From Kribbella turkmenica (lineage in GTDB: Bacteria; Actinomycetota; Actinomycetes; Propionibacteriales; Kribbellaceae): a DNA stretch of 64,000 bases. Below the pieces are notes generated by a model. The model saw only the letters and a program-made list of their open reading frames with translations. It had not been told where the DNA came from and made no database searches. Numbering within the stretch: position 1 is the first letter of the stretch; every line of letters starts with the position of its first letter. The DNA is taken from the NCBI RefSeq assembly GCF_004348725.1, contig NZ_SMKR01000006.1:1-64000 (forward strand), in the 5' to 3' direction. The translations under genes and the position numbers were made by a program. Positions 34,990-43,512 of this stretch are shown in pieces.

Positions 34990-35989
34990 CCGCAGGGTGA
35001 CCACGCCGGTGTGGTCGACGCGGTCGGTGCCGACGCGGTGATGGGCCTCGCCAGTCCGGTCGGTGGTCGAGGTGGCCTTTGGGCGGGCGGTGTAGGCGGT
35101 GCCCGGGGTGCAGCGGTGCGGCAGGGACCGGTGCGGGCGATGCTGGTTGTACTCGGCGACGAAGGCGTCGAGCAGGACCTGAAGTTCGGCGAGCGTGACC
35201 GGCTGGACGGGCTGGGCGCGCAGCCACCGCTTCAGCGTCTGCTGGAACCGCTCCCACCTTCCCGCAGGTGGTCGGGTGGTTCGGCCGCGAGTTCTTCTGG
35301 GTGATATTCAGGCGGCGTAGCTCAGTCTCCAGGCCGTTGCGGCCGCCCTTCCCGCCCGACGATCTCGTCGTGTAGACCATCCCGTCGTCGGTCAAGGTGG
35401 AGGCCGGGATCCCGTACCGGGCAACGGTTTCGCGGAACGTCGAGACCACAATCTGCCCGGTGATCCGCCGAGGCGCGGTGACGTGCAGGGCCAGACGGGA
35501 GTGGTCGTCCAGCCAGCTGATGATATCCACCTCGCCCGCATCGGCGAGCCGGGAGTGGGTGAAGTCGGACTGCCAGCACTCGTTCGGCTGGTCGGCGGCG
35601 AACCGCAGGTACGACGATCTGGGCCGCTTCCCGGGGTCCGGGGTCACGGCGGCGTGCCGGGTCAGGATCCGGTGGATCGTGGCCCGCGACAGCTTGACCT
35701 GGTGGTGGTGTTGCAGGTGTGAGCCGATCGTGTCCGCCCCGGCGTCCAAGCCCTGCTCGGCCAGCCGTTTACGCAGCGCCAGCACCAACTCGACCGTCTC
35801 CATCGGTGTAGCCCGCGGTGAGGACTTCGGCCGCCGGCTGCGCGGCTCGAACGCCGCCTCACCCTCGGTCCGGTAACGCGCGAGTAGCTCGTACAGCCAC
35901 GACCGGGCAACGCCGTACTCGGCAACCACCTCGGCAACGGACCGCTTCTCCACCGTGATCGCGGTGATCACCAACCGGGCCTTCGACAT
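34990..35989 (-). pseudogene. IS481-family transposase, frameshifted and 3'-truncated
   Basis: Begins MSKARLVITAITVEKRSVAEV with an N-terminal HTH and the DDE core (WQSDFTH, WLDDHSRL, TDDGMVYT). After PTTCGKV an extra G at about 35265 shifts the frame; the expected continuation (ERFQQTLKRWLRAQ) is in another frame. The C-terminal tail is missing because the sequence runs directly into infA. An inactive copy. Confidence 0.88.
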
Positions 35990-36007
35990 GCCCGAGCATC
36001 AACACCC

Positions 36008-36076
36008 CGTCCGGCATCTCCTGAGACATCAGTCCGGTATGTCCTGAGACACCCGTCCGGCATGTCTTGAGCCACA
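36008..36076 (+). repeat. Three tandem 23-bp repeats at IS481 end
   Basis: Units at 36008-36030, 36031-36053 and 36054-36076 share CGTCCGGCATxTCxTGAGaCA with a few mismatches. They sit just upstream of the transposase start, where IS481-family elements carry terminal and sub-terminal transposase-binding sites. Confidence 0.7.
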
Positions 36077-36116
36077 ACACTGCCGGGGCACGATGTGATC
36101 TGTCAGGAGATCGGCG

Positions 36117-36148
36117 ACAGCTGAACCCACGGTTGTGGGTTCAGCTGT
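36117..36148. terminator. Hairpin terminator of second IS481 copy
   Basis: ACAGCTGAACCCAC, loop GGTT, then GTGGGTTCAGCTGT: a perfect 14-bp stem, 3 bp beyond the stop codon of the second transposase fragment (minus strand). Confidence 0.75.
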
Positions 36149-36150
36149 TG

Positions 36151-36717
36151 TTATTTCGGGGTGTTGGTGCCGCGGGGTTGATAGTCGCGGTTGGGGTCGA
36201 GGGTGAGTTCGCGGAGGAGTTCACCGGTGGTGGCGTTGACCACCCGGATGTTTAGGTCCTGGGCGAGCAGGATGACGCGGGTTCCGGTGTCGGTTCGGCC
36301 GATGCCCATGTGGTGGAGTCGGCCGGCGTGTCGCAGGGTGATGCAGCCGGTCCGATCGATGTGGTCGTGCCGGATCCGGTCGTGGGTGTCGGGCCGCGGG
36401 TGCCGGCCGGGAGTGCCTGGGCAGGGTGGCGTAGATCGTGGCGATGGTCGCGCGATGCGGCAGAGACCGGTGCGGTCGGTGCTGGTTGTAGGTGGCGGCG
36501 AAGGTGTCGAGCAGGACCTGAAGCTCGGCCGGGGTGGCGGGCTGGGTGGACTGGGCGCGCAGCCAGTTCTTCATCGTCTGCTGGAAGCGCTCCACTTTCC
36601 CAAGTGGTGGGGTGGTTGGGGCGGGAGTTCTTCTGGAGGATGTGGAGGCGAAGTAACTCGGCTCCGAAGCCGTTGCGGCCGCCTTTCCCGCCGAACAGCC
36701 CGGTGTGAACACATGCC
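36151..36717 (-). pseudogene. IS481-family transposase, C-terminal fragment
   Basis: Contains GGKGGRNGFGAELLRLHILQ and QKNSRPNHPTTW, then, after a frameshift, KVERFQQTMKNWLRAQ and the intact C-terminus ending in a basic tail with the stop at 36151. The N-terminal half is missing. It is clearly related to, but diverged from, the copy at 34990-35989. Confidence 0.85.
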
Positions 36718-37054
36718 GTTGAGTTCCTAAGAGATGTCAAGCGGCTCCGGGGCGGTTGCCGTGGGTGGTGGTCGGGCCGGTTGATGGAGCACCTCGTGAC
36801 TCCTTGCTTCGCCGGCCCGTCCCCGCCGCGGTGGTTGTTGTCGTACTGCCCGACGCTTGCTTCCGTCGGCCGTCGGAGGGGTGGCGGCATGAAGCGGTGG
36901 TTACGGAGCGTTAGTTGCGTTGGTGCAGAGGTGACGATCGCGTTGATTCGGAAACGCGTTTCTCATTGGTGAGTGATGACGTCATTCACTGACGGCGTGG
37001 GCGGCCCGGCGATCAGGATGTTCGCGAGGCGTTCGATGAACGGGGGCGGGCGGT
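36718..37054. promoter_or_regulatory. Upstream region of lanthipeptide operon with palindromes
   Basis: No supported gene in about 340 bp. Two palindromes lie close to lanKC: GAAACGCGTTTC (36951-36962) and ATGACGTCAT (36976-36985), the latter extended by AGTG on the left and, after one T, CACT on the right. These are plausible operator sites for the cluster regulator. The left part may be insertion-sequence debris. Confidence 0.5.
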
Positions 37055-39637
37055 ATGGAGCGGTACGAGCTTTACTGTCTCGCCGACCGGCACTTCTACG
37101 AGACCCCCGCGAACCGCGGTGGTGAGGACCCCGACTTCGCGATCGGCTCCCGGCCGCTGCCCGACGGCTGGGAGCACGACCCCGGCGAGGTCTGGATGCA
37201 CTACGCGCCGCGCGGCGTCGACTTGCCCCTGCAGGGCTGGAAGATCCACGTCTCGTCCTGCCTGGAGGATGCCGAGCGAACGCTCGAGGCGGTCTGGGAC
37301 TACTGCGTTCCGCGCGGCGTCGCGTTCAAGTTCCTGCGCAGCACCTCCGTCGCGATCATGATGAACTCCAAGGCCGCCTTCCGCGGATCGAGCGGCAAGC
37401 TCGTCACCATCTATCCGTCGGACGAAGACCGGCTCGAGCTGGTGCTGAAGGAACTGGCGGAGATCCTCGACGGCGTCCAGGGCCCCTACATTCTCAGTGA
37501 TCTCCGGTACGGCGAAGGCCCGCTCTTCGTCCGGTACGGCGCCTTCGCCGAGCAGCACTGTCTGTCGGACACCGGCGAACGGGTGCTTGCCCTCGCGAAT
37601 GCCGACGGCCGGCTGGTTCCCGATGTCCGCGGCCCGGTCTTCTCGATGCCGGCCTGGGTGTCACTGCCCTCGTTCCTCGAACAGCACCTGGCCGCGCGCA
37701 ACGCGGTGACGACCAACGACATGGCTTACGACATCGAGAACGTAATCCACTTCTCCAACGGCGGCGGCGTGTATCTCGGCCACCACCGGGAGACGGATGT
37801 CCGAGTCGTCCTGAAGGAGGGCCGGCCGTTCGCCGGGCTCGACGAGGCCGGCCGGGACGCGGTCGCACGGATGCAGCACGAGCGGGACATCCTGGGCCGG
37901 CTGGCGGGGCTGGACGTCGTACCAGAGGTGCACGACTACTTCGTTCTGGGCGGACACCACTTCCTGGTGCAGGAGTTCATCGATTCGAATCCACTCCAGC
38001 GCCTGCTGGTCAGGCGTTACCCGCTGACTCGGCCGGACCCGTCGCCCGAGGCACTTGGAGACTACGCGGAGTGGGCGCTCGGCATGCTGGCCAGGGTCGA
38101 GGCAGCGGTTCGGGCGCTGCACGAGCGCGGTGTGGTGTTCGGCGATCTGCACCCCGACAACATCCTCATCGACGCGAACAACCGGCTGGCGCTCATCGAC
38201 TTCGAGGTGGCCACCCTCGCGGAGCAGCGAGCCCGGTCGGTTCTGGCGCATCCGGGGTACCTGGCACCTCCCGGCCGCCGGGGTGTCGACGTCGATCTGT
38301 ATGCGCTTGCCTGCCTCTGCCTCGGGTTGTTCGCTCCGCAGACGACAATGCTGCTGCAGCTCCACCCGGGTAAGGTCCGGCACCTCGGCGAGCTCATCAC
38401 CGACACCTTTCCGGTGCCAAAGGCAACCATCGACGCGGCCGTCCGCACCATTGCCGGGGGCAACCAGGACACGGAGCTCGACGCGATCCCACTCCCCGGC
38501 CGCGACTCCTGGCAGGACGTGCGCGCCGCGCTCACCCGGGCGATCGTCGCCAGCGCGACCCCGGAGCGCGACGACCGGTTGTTCCCGGGCGACATCGCTC
38601 AGTTCCAGCCCGGCGGCGGCGTCAGCCTCGCGTACGGCGCGGCCGGCGTGCTGTACGCCCTCCACCGCACCGGCGCCGGCCGCTTCCCGGAGTACGACGA
38701 CTGGCTCCGCAGGCACGCCCTGGATCCGGTGAAGGGGATCGGTTTGTACGACGGCCTGCACGGCGTCGCGCACGTCCTGGACGAACTGGGCTACCACCAG
38801 GATGCGCTGGATGTGATGGACCGCTGTGTCGCGGATCCGCTCGAGTCCTGTGAGCTCGGACTCCACTCCGGCCTGGCCGGGATCGCGCTCAATCTGCTGC
38901 ACTTCGCCGGCGAGCCAGGCTTGCAGACGGCGGCGGCCCGGGTCATCGACGTGGTGGCCGACCGGCTCGGTGGCCCGGACGACGTCCCCGAGATCAGCGG
39001 TGAAGGGCATCCGCGGGCGGGCTTGATGTTCGGCTCGTCCGGGGCCGCGCTGCTCTTCCTGACCGCCTACGAGCAATTCGGAGACACCGGCTTGCTGGAC
39101 CTCGCGGCGACCGCACTCCAGCAGGACCTGCGCCGCTGCGTCAGCGACCCGTCCGGGACCTTGCAGGTCAATCAGGGCTGGCGGACGTTGCCCTACCTCG
39201 AGGAAGGTTCGGCCGGCGTCGCGCTCGTGCTGGACCGCTATCTGCGACACCGCCCGGACGACGAACTCGCCGAGGCGCTGGCCGGACTCCGACGGGTCAA
39301 CCACTCCCGGTACTTCGTTCAGCCCGGACTCTTCATGGGCCGGGCCGGCCTGATCGCCTCGGCCGCGATGCAGGCGGGTACGCCGGGACACCCCGACCCG
39401 GTCGTCTCCGCCCTGATTCGCGGACTGGACTGGCACGCCCTGCCGTACCGGGGCGGCCTCGCGTTCCCGGGCAATCAGCTGCTTCGCCTGTCGATGGACC
39501 TGGCGACCGGTACGGCCGGCGTACTGCTGGCCTTGGGCACGGCGCTGCACGACCAGTCCGTTGCCCTCCCCTTTCTCGGACCCCCGACCGCGGCGGGTCG
39601 TCCGACCATCCCTACCAGTGAACGGAAGGAGGTGTAA
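37055..39637 (+). CDS. lanKC: Class III lanthipeptide synthetase (LanKC)
   Basis: 860 aa in three parts: N-terminal phosphoSer/Thr lyase (about 1-220), Ser/Thr-kinase-like domain (about 230-480) with the catalytic loop FGDLHPDNILID near 362-372 and LIDFEVA, and a C-terminal LanC-like cyclase (about 520-840). The cyclase lacks the Cys-Cys-His zinc ligands of class I, II and IV enzymes (WRTLPYLEEGSAG at the relevant place), which assigns class III. It phosphorylates, dehydrates and cyclises the precursor encoded next door. Its stop lies 3 bp before the precursor start. Confidence 0.95.
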   Translation: MERYELYCLADRHFYETPANRGGEDPDFAIGSRPLPDGWEHDPGEVWMHYAPRGVDLPLQGWKIHVSSCLEDAERTLEAVWDYCVPRGVAFKFLRSTSVAIMMNSKAAFRGSSGKLVTIYPSDEDRLELVLKELAEILDGVQGPYILSDLRYGEGPLFVRYGAFAEQHCLSDTGERVLALANADGRLVPDVRGPVFSMPAWVSLPSFLEQHLAARNAVTTNDMAYDIENVIHFSNGGGVYLGHHRETDVRVVLKEGRPFAGLDEAGRDAVARMQHERDILGRLAGLDVVPEVHDYFVLGGHHFLVQEFIDSNPLQRLLVRRYPLTRPDPSPEALGDYAEWALGMLARVEAAVRALHERGVVFGDLHPDNILIDANNRLALIDFEVATLAEQRARSVLAHPGYLAPPGRRGVDVDLYALACLCLGLFAPQTTMLLQLHPGKVRHLGELITDTFPVPKATIDAAVRTIAGGNQDTELDAIPLPGRDSWQDVRAALTRAIVASATPERDDRLFPGDIAQFQPGGGVSLAYGAAGVLYALHRTGAGRFPEYDDWLRRHALDPVKGIGLYDGLHGVAHVLDELGYHQDALDVMDRCVADPLESCELGLHSGLAGIALNLLHFAGEPGLQTAAARVIDVVADRLGGPDDVPEISGEGHPRAGLMFGSSGAALLFLTAYEQFGDTGLLDLAATALQQDLRRCVSDPSGTLQVNQGWRTLPYLEEGSAGVALVLDRYLRHRPDDELAEALAGLRRVNHSRYFVQPGLFMGRAGLIASAAMQAGTPGHPDPVVSALIRGLDWHALPYRGGLAFPGNQLLRLSMDLATGTAGVLLALGTALHDQSVALPFLGPPTAAGRPTIPTSERKEV

Positions 39638-39640
39638 AAC

Positions 39641-39781
39641 ATGGCGCTTCTCGACCTTCAGGGGCTCGAGGCCCCCGGCGGGGGTCACGGCGGCGGCCAC
39701 CACGGTGGCGGCAGCGGGCTGACGCTGCTCACGTGCGGTTCGCAGTCCCCCAGCAACCTCAGCGTGGCTCTTTGTCACTGA
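39641..39781 (+). CDS. lanA: Class III lanthipeptide precursor, SapB/AmfS-like
   Basis: 46 aa, preceded by AAGGAGG. The leader begins MALLDLQGLEAP, carrying the LxLQ recognition motif of class III precursors. The core holds two Ser-x2-Ser/Thr-x3-Cys units: S25-T28-C32 and S38-S41-C45, as needed for two labionin or lanthionine rings. Between them and the leader is PGGGHGGGHHGGGSG, unusual in place of the acidic segment of AmfS or RamS. The only leader proline, P12, is a natural cut site for the prolyl oligopeptidase encoded downstream. Confidence 0.93.
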   Translation: MALLDLQGLEAPGGGHGGGHHGGGSGLTLLTCGSQSPSNLSVALCH

Positions 39782-39799
39782 CACGCAGGCAGGTTCCAC

Positions 39800-39835
39800 G
39801 ATCCTGGGCGGGATGAAGTCGTCCCGCCCAGGATC
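39800..39835 (+). terminator. Attenuator hairpin between lanA and protease gene
   Basis: GATCCTGGGCGGGA, loop TGAAGTCG, then TCCCGCCCAGGATC: a perfect 14-bp stem 18 bp after the lanA stop. There is no T-run, so it probably acts as a partial terminator or mRNA stabiliser that raises precursor transcript over the downstream genes. Confidence 0.8.
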
Positions 39836-39859
39836 CCATCGCCGGGAAGGAGGGCCTGG

Positions 39860-41863
39860 GTGCAGGGGCTCGACATCAGATATCCCGAGGCCGTCCGGAC
39901 GCCCGTCGTCGACCAGCTTCACGGGCACACGGTCGCCGATCCCTATCGCTGGCTGGAAGACGCGGCTGATCCGCGGACCGTCGCCTGGCAGGCGGCGCAG
40001 AACCAGCTGTGGCTTCGGCATGCCGCCGAACTGCCGCGGCGCTCGCGGTTCCGGAGCCGGGTCACGGAGTTCAGCCGCGCCGGAATCGAGACTCCGCCGC
40101 TGTGGCGTGGCGGACGCCGGTTCTTCCTGCGCCGATCCGCTCCCCAGGATCACCCGGTGCTGTACGTCGCCGAGCCGGAACAGGCCCTGATCGACCCGGT
40201 GCTTCTCGATCCGACCGGCGGGACGACGCTGGACGCATGGCAGCCGTCTCCGGACGGCCGGCTGCTGGCCTTCCAGCTCTCACGCGGCGGCACCGAGGAG
40301 TCCAGTCTCTACGTGATGGACACCGAGACCGGCCAGGTGATGGACGGCCCGCTCGACGGCTGCCGGTATTCCCCCGTGGCCTGGCTACCCGGCGGACAGG
40401 CCTTCTACTTCGTCCGCGACCGTCAGGTCCGACTGCACCGACTAGGCCAGGCCGACGAAGTACCGGTGATGACCGACGAGGCGTCGTACGGGCTGGAGCT
40501 GAGCGCCGACGGCCGATGGCTGACGATCTCCGCCGCACATGGTCCGAGCAACGATCTCTGGCTCGCCGACCTGTCCGACCCGGAGAATCCCGAGCTGACC
40601 GTCGCACAACGCGGTGTGGACGCGCGCAGCGGTTTGATCGTCGGCCGGGACGGGCGCCTGTACGCCGTCACCACGCTGGGAGCGCCCGCGGGCAGGATCT
40701 GTGTCGGCGATCCGAACCGGCCCGCACCCGAGGAGTGGCGGGAGCTGGTGCCCGAGGATCCAGGAGCACCACTCAGCGAGTTGGCCGTCCTCGACGGACC
40801 TGCGCTGTCCCGGCCGCTGCTCGTGGTCGCCCGGACCCGGCACGCGCTCGGCGAGCTCGCGCTCCACGACCTCCGGACCGGCAAGCGGGTCGGCGACGTG
40901 CCGCTGCCCGGGCCCGGCTCGGTCGGCTCGCTGACCACTCGCCCCGACGGTGGTCACGAGGTCTGGTTCAGCTTCACCGGTAGCGTGACTCCGGCGACGG
41001 TGCATCGGTACGACGCGCTGACCGGCGAGACCACCGTGTGGGCCGATCCTCCCGGCGCTGTCGATCTACCCGAGGTCACGTCGCGGCAGGTGGTGTACCG
41101 CTCTGCCGACGGTACGCCGGTCCGGATGCTCGTCATCGCACCACCCGGCCCGCGCGGACCGCGACCGACGATCCTCTACGGTTACGGCGGCTTCGGCCAG
41201 CCGCTCACCCCGACGTACTCCTCCTTCACCCTCGCCTGGGTCGAGGCCGGCGGGGTCTTCGTCACCAGCAACCTGCGCGGCGGCGGCGAGGAAGGTGAGC
41301 GGTGGCACCGGGCCGGACGACTGCGTAACAAGCAGAACACCTTCGACGACTTCATCGCTGCGGCCGAGACACTCATCGCCGACGGCTGGACGACGCCGGA
41401 TCAGCTCGGTATCTGCGGTGAGTCGAACGGTGGCCTGCTGGTGGGTGCCGCCGTGACCCAGCGGCCGGAGTTGTTCGCCGCGGCCGTCTGCTCGGCACCG
41501 GTGCTGGACATGCTTCGCTACCAGTACTCCGGCCTCGGCGCATCGTGGATCCCGGAGTACGGCTCCAGCGCCGATCCGGACCAACTCGAGTACCTGCTGG
41601 CCTATTCGCCGTACCACCGGGTGTGCGAGGGCATCGACTATCCCGCGGTCCTGTTCACCGTCTTCGGCGGTGACACCCGGGTCGACCCGCTGCACGCGCG
41701 CAAGATGTGCGCCGCACTCCAGCACGCGACGACCGGATCACAGCCGATCCTGTTCCGGCGGGAGGAGAACACCGGGCACAGCACGTCCGCGGTGAGTCGT
41801 GGCGTCGAGCTCACGGCCGACATGCTCGCCTTTCTCGCCGCTCACACCGGGTTGTCGACGTGA
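39860..41863 (+). CDS. lanP: Prolyl oligopeptidase (S9 family), lanthipeptide leader protease
   Basis: 667 aa, GTG start with GAAGGAGG. N-terminal YPEAVRTPVVDQLHGHTVADPYRWLED is typical for S9A; a beta-propeller follows, then the hydrolase domain with S522 in GESNGG, acidic GGDTRVDP near 605-609 and H640 (ENTGHS). In Kribbella flavida a prolyl oligopeptidase (FlaP) trims the class III lanthipeptide flavipeptin, so this gene is expected to cut after P12 of the modified precursor. No signal peptide: cytoplasmic cleavage. The stop overlaps the transporter start (GTGA). Confidence 0.93.
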   Translation: MQGLDIRYPEAVRTPVVDQLHGHTVADPYRWLEDAADPRTVAWQAAQNQLWLRHAAELPRRSRFRSRVTEFSRAGIETPPLWRGGRRFFLRRSAPQDHPVLYVAEPEQALIDPVLLDPTGGTTLDAWQPSPDGRLLAFQLSRGGTEESSLYVMDTETGQVMDGPLDGCRYSPVAWLPGGQAFYFVRDRQVRLHRLGQADEVPVMTDEASYGLELSADGRWLTISAAHGPSNDLWLADLSDPENPELTVAQRGVDARSGLIVGRDGRLYAVTTLGAPAGRICVGDPNRPAPEEWRELVPEDPGAPLSELAVLDGPALSRPLLVVARTRHALGELALHDLRTGKRVGDVPLPGPGSVGSLTTRPDGGHEVWFSFTGSVTPATVHRYDALTGETTVWADPPGAVDLPEVTSRQVVYRSADGTPVRMLVIAPPGPRGPRPTILYGYGGFGQPLTPTYSSFTLAWVEAGGVFVTSNLRGGGEEGERWHRAGRLRNKQNTFDDFIAAAETLIADGWTTPDQLGICGESNGGLLVGAAVTQRPELFAAAVCSAPVLDMLRYQYSGLGASWIPEYGSSADPDQLEYLLAYSPYHRVCEGIDYPAVLFTVFGGDTRVDPLHARKMCAALQHATTGSQPILFRREENTGHSTSAVSRGVELTADMLAFLAAHTGLST

Positions 41864-43512
41864 CGACGTTCGGCGCTGTGGTCCGGCACGGCCGCGGCTG
41901 GCTTCCGCTCATCGGGCTGGCTGCCCTGCTCGACAGCGCCGTCACACTCGCGCTGCCGACCGTGCTCGGCCGGTCCGTGGATGCCATTGCCTCGGGCAAT
42001 GACTCCGAACGCTGGCTGGGACTGGCGGCCGGGCTCATCCTGCTCGGCGTGGTCTGCGCCCTGGTCGACGTTCTCGCCAGTACGACGTGCGTCGCGGGAA
42101 CCACCGCGTGGCTCCGGCACCGGCTGGTCCGGCGCGTTCTCGAAGGCGGGCCGGAAGGGGTACGCCGGTTCGACACAGGCGACCTCGTCAGCCGGGTGTC
42201 GGGCAGCGCGAGCGACGCGGCCCAGGCCGGACCGGCAACCGTGACCGCCGTCGCGGCAGTCATTCCCCCGGTCGGAAGCCTCGTCCTGCTGGCGTTGATC
42301 GATCCCTGGCTGGCGGCCGCGTTCCTCGCCGGCGTCCTGCTGGTGATCGCGGTGCTGTGGGTGTTCGCCCGCCGAACCACTGAGATCAGCCTCGCCTACC
42401 AGGAAACACAGGGGCGGATCGCGGCGCTGCTGACCGAGGCTCTTGCCGGGATCCGTACCATCGCGGCCGCCGGGACTGCCGGCCAGGAGGAACGCCGGGT
42501 GCTGGGGCTGCTGCCGGAACTGCACCGGCAGGGCCTGTTGACCTGGCACGTCCTGGCCCGCTCCGGCGCCCAGGCGGCGATCGTCGGGCCGCTGGTCCTG
42601 GTCGCAGTACTGGCCATCGGCGGCCTGCAGCTCGTCGACGGCCGGATCACCGCCGGCGAGCTGTTCGCTGCCGCGCAGTACGCCGTGATCGGCGCGGGTC
42701 TCGGCAGTCTGACCGGCCTCCTGGGCGAGCTCGCCCGGGCCCGGGCCGGCATCCGGCGCAGCGCCGAGGTGCTGGCTGTCAATCCAGTTGCCTATGGCAT
42801 TCTTTCGCTTCCGCCAGGACCAGGGCGCCTGGTGTACGACGACGTCAGCGTCGTCGTGGACGGTGTGCCGCTGCTCGATCACGTCGACCTGAACCTTCCC
42901 GGTGGAGCGACCGTCGCCGTGGTCGGACCCAGCGGCGCGGGCAAGTCGGTGCTGGCAGCTCTGGCAGGGCGGCTGCGTGATCCGGACTCGGGTCTGGTGC
43001 TGCTCGACGGCGTACCGCTGCAGGCGGTGCGGCGGTCCGTACTGCGCCGGGCGGTCGGCTGTGCCTTCGAGCGCCCCGTGCTGGTCGGTAGGACGGTGTC
43101 CGAGTCCATCTCGGGCGGGCGGATCGCACCGGTCGAAGTACTCGCGGCCGCCCGGGCCACCCACGCGCACGACTATGCCAGCCGGTTGCCGCAGGGCTAC
43201 CACACGCCGTTGCCCGAGGCGCCGATGTCCGGCGGGGAGGCACAGCGGCTCGGGCTGGCGCGCGCCTGGCACACCGGTCGGCTGCTGGTGCTGGACGACG
43301 CCACCTCGAGTCTCGACACCGCCACCGAGCGGCAGATCAGCCGGACACTGACCGAGGACCGCCACCGCCGTACCCGGCTGATCGTCACCCATCGCGCGTC
43401 CACGGCCGCTCGCGCGGATCTGGTGGTCTGGCTCGACCGCGGCCGGGTTCGCGCGGTCGGACCCCATCAGCGGTTGTGGCAGGACCCGTCGTACCGGGAG
43501 ATCTTCGGATGA
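41860..43512 (+). CDS. ABC transporter, fused membrane/ATPase, lanthipeptide export
   Basis: 550 aa from the GTG overlapping the protease stop. Six-helix membrane domain (about 1-300), then ATPase with Walker A VGPSGAGKS (about 355), signature MSGGEAQRLGLARA and Walker B LLVLDDATSSLD. Its stop overlaps the start of the second transporter (ATGA); the two probably form a heterodimer like AmfA/AmfB or RamA/RamB. Confidence 0.92.
   Translation: MTTFGAVVRHGRGWLPLIGLAALLDSAVTLALPTVLGRSVDAIASGNDSERWLGLAAGLILLGVVCALVDVLASTTCVAGTTAWLRHRLVRRVLEGGPEGVRRFDTGDLVSRVSGSASDAAQAGPATVTAVAAVIPPVGSLVLLALIDPWLAAAFLAGVLLVIAVLWVFARRTTEISLAYQETQGRIAALLTEALAGIRTIAAAGTAGQEERRVLGLLPELHRQGLLTWHVLARSGAQAAIVGPLVLVAVLAIGGLQLVDGRITAGELFAAAQYAVIGAGLGSLTGLLGELARARAGIRRSAEVLAVNPVAYGILSLPPGPGRLVYDDVSVVVDGVPLLDHVDLNLPGGATVAVVGPSGAGKSVLAALAGRLRDPDSGLVLLDGVPLQAVRRSVLRRAVGCAFERPVLVGRTVSESISGGRIAPVEVLAAARATHAHDYASRLPQGYHTPLPEAPMSGGEAQRLGLARAWHTGRLLVLDDATSSLDTATERQISRTLTEDRHRRTRLIVTHRASTAARADLVVWLDRGRVRAVGPHQRLWQDPSYREIFG

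Noticed and set aside
37661-40153. 830-codon open frame on the minus strand across lanKC and lanP
   Set aside because: It is antisense to well-supported LanKC, LanA and protease genes, shows no domain, and owes its length to GC-rich codon structure.
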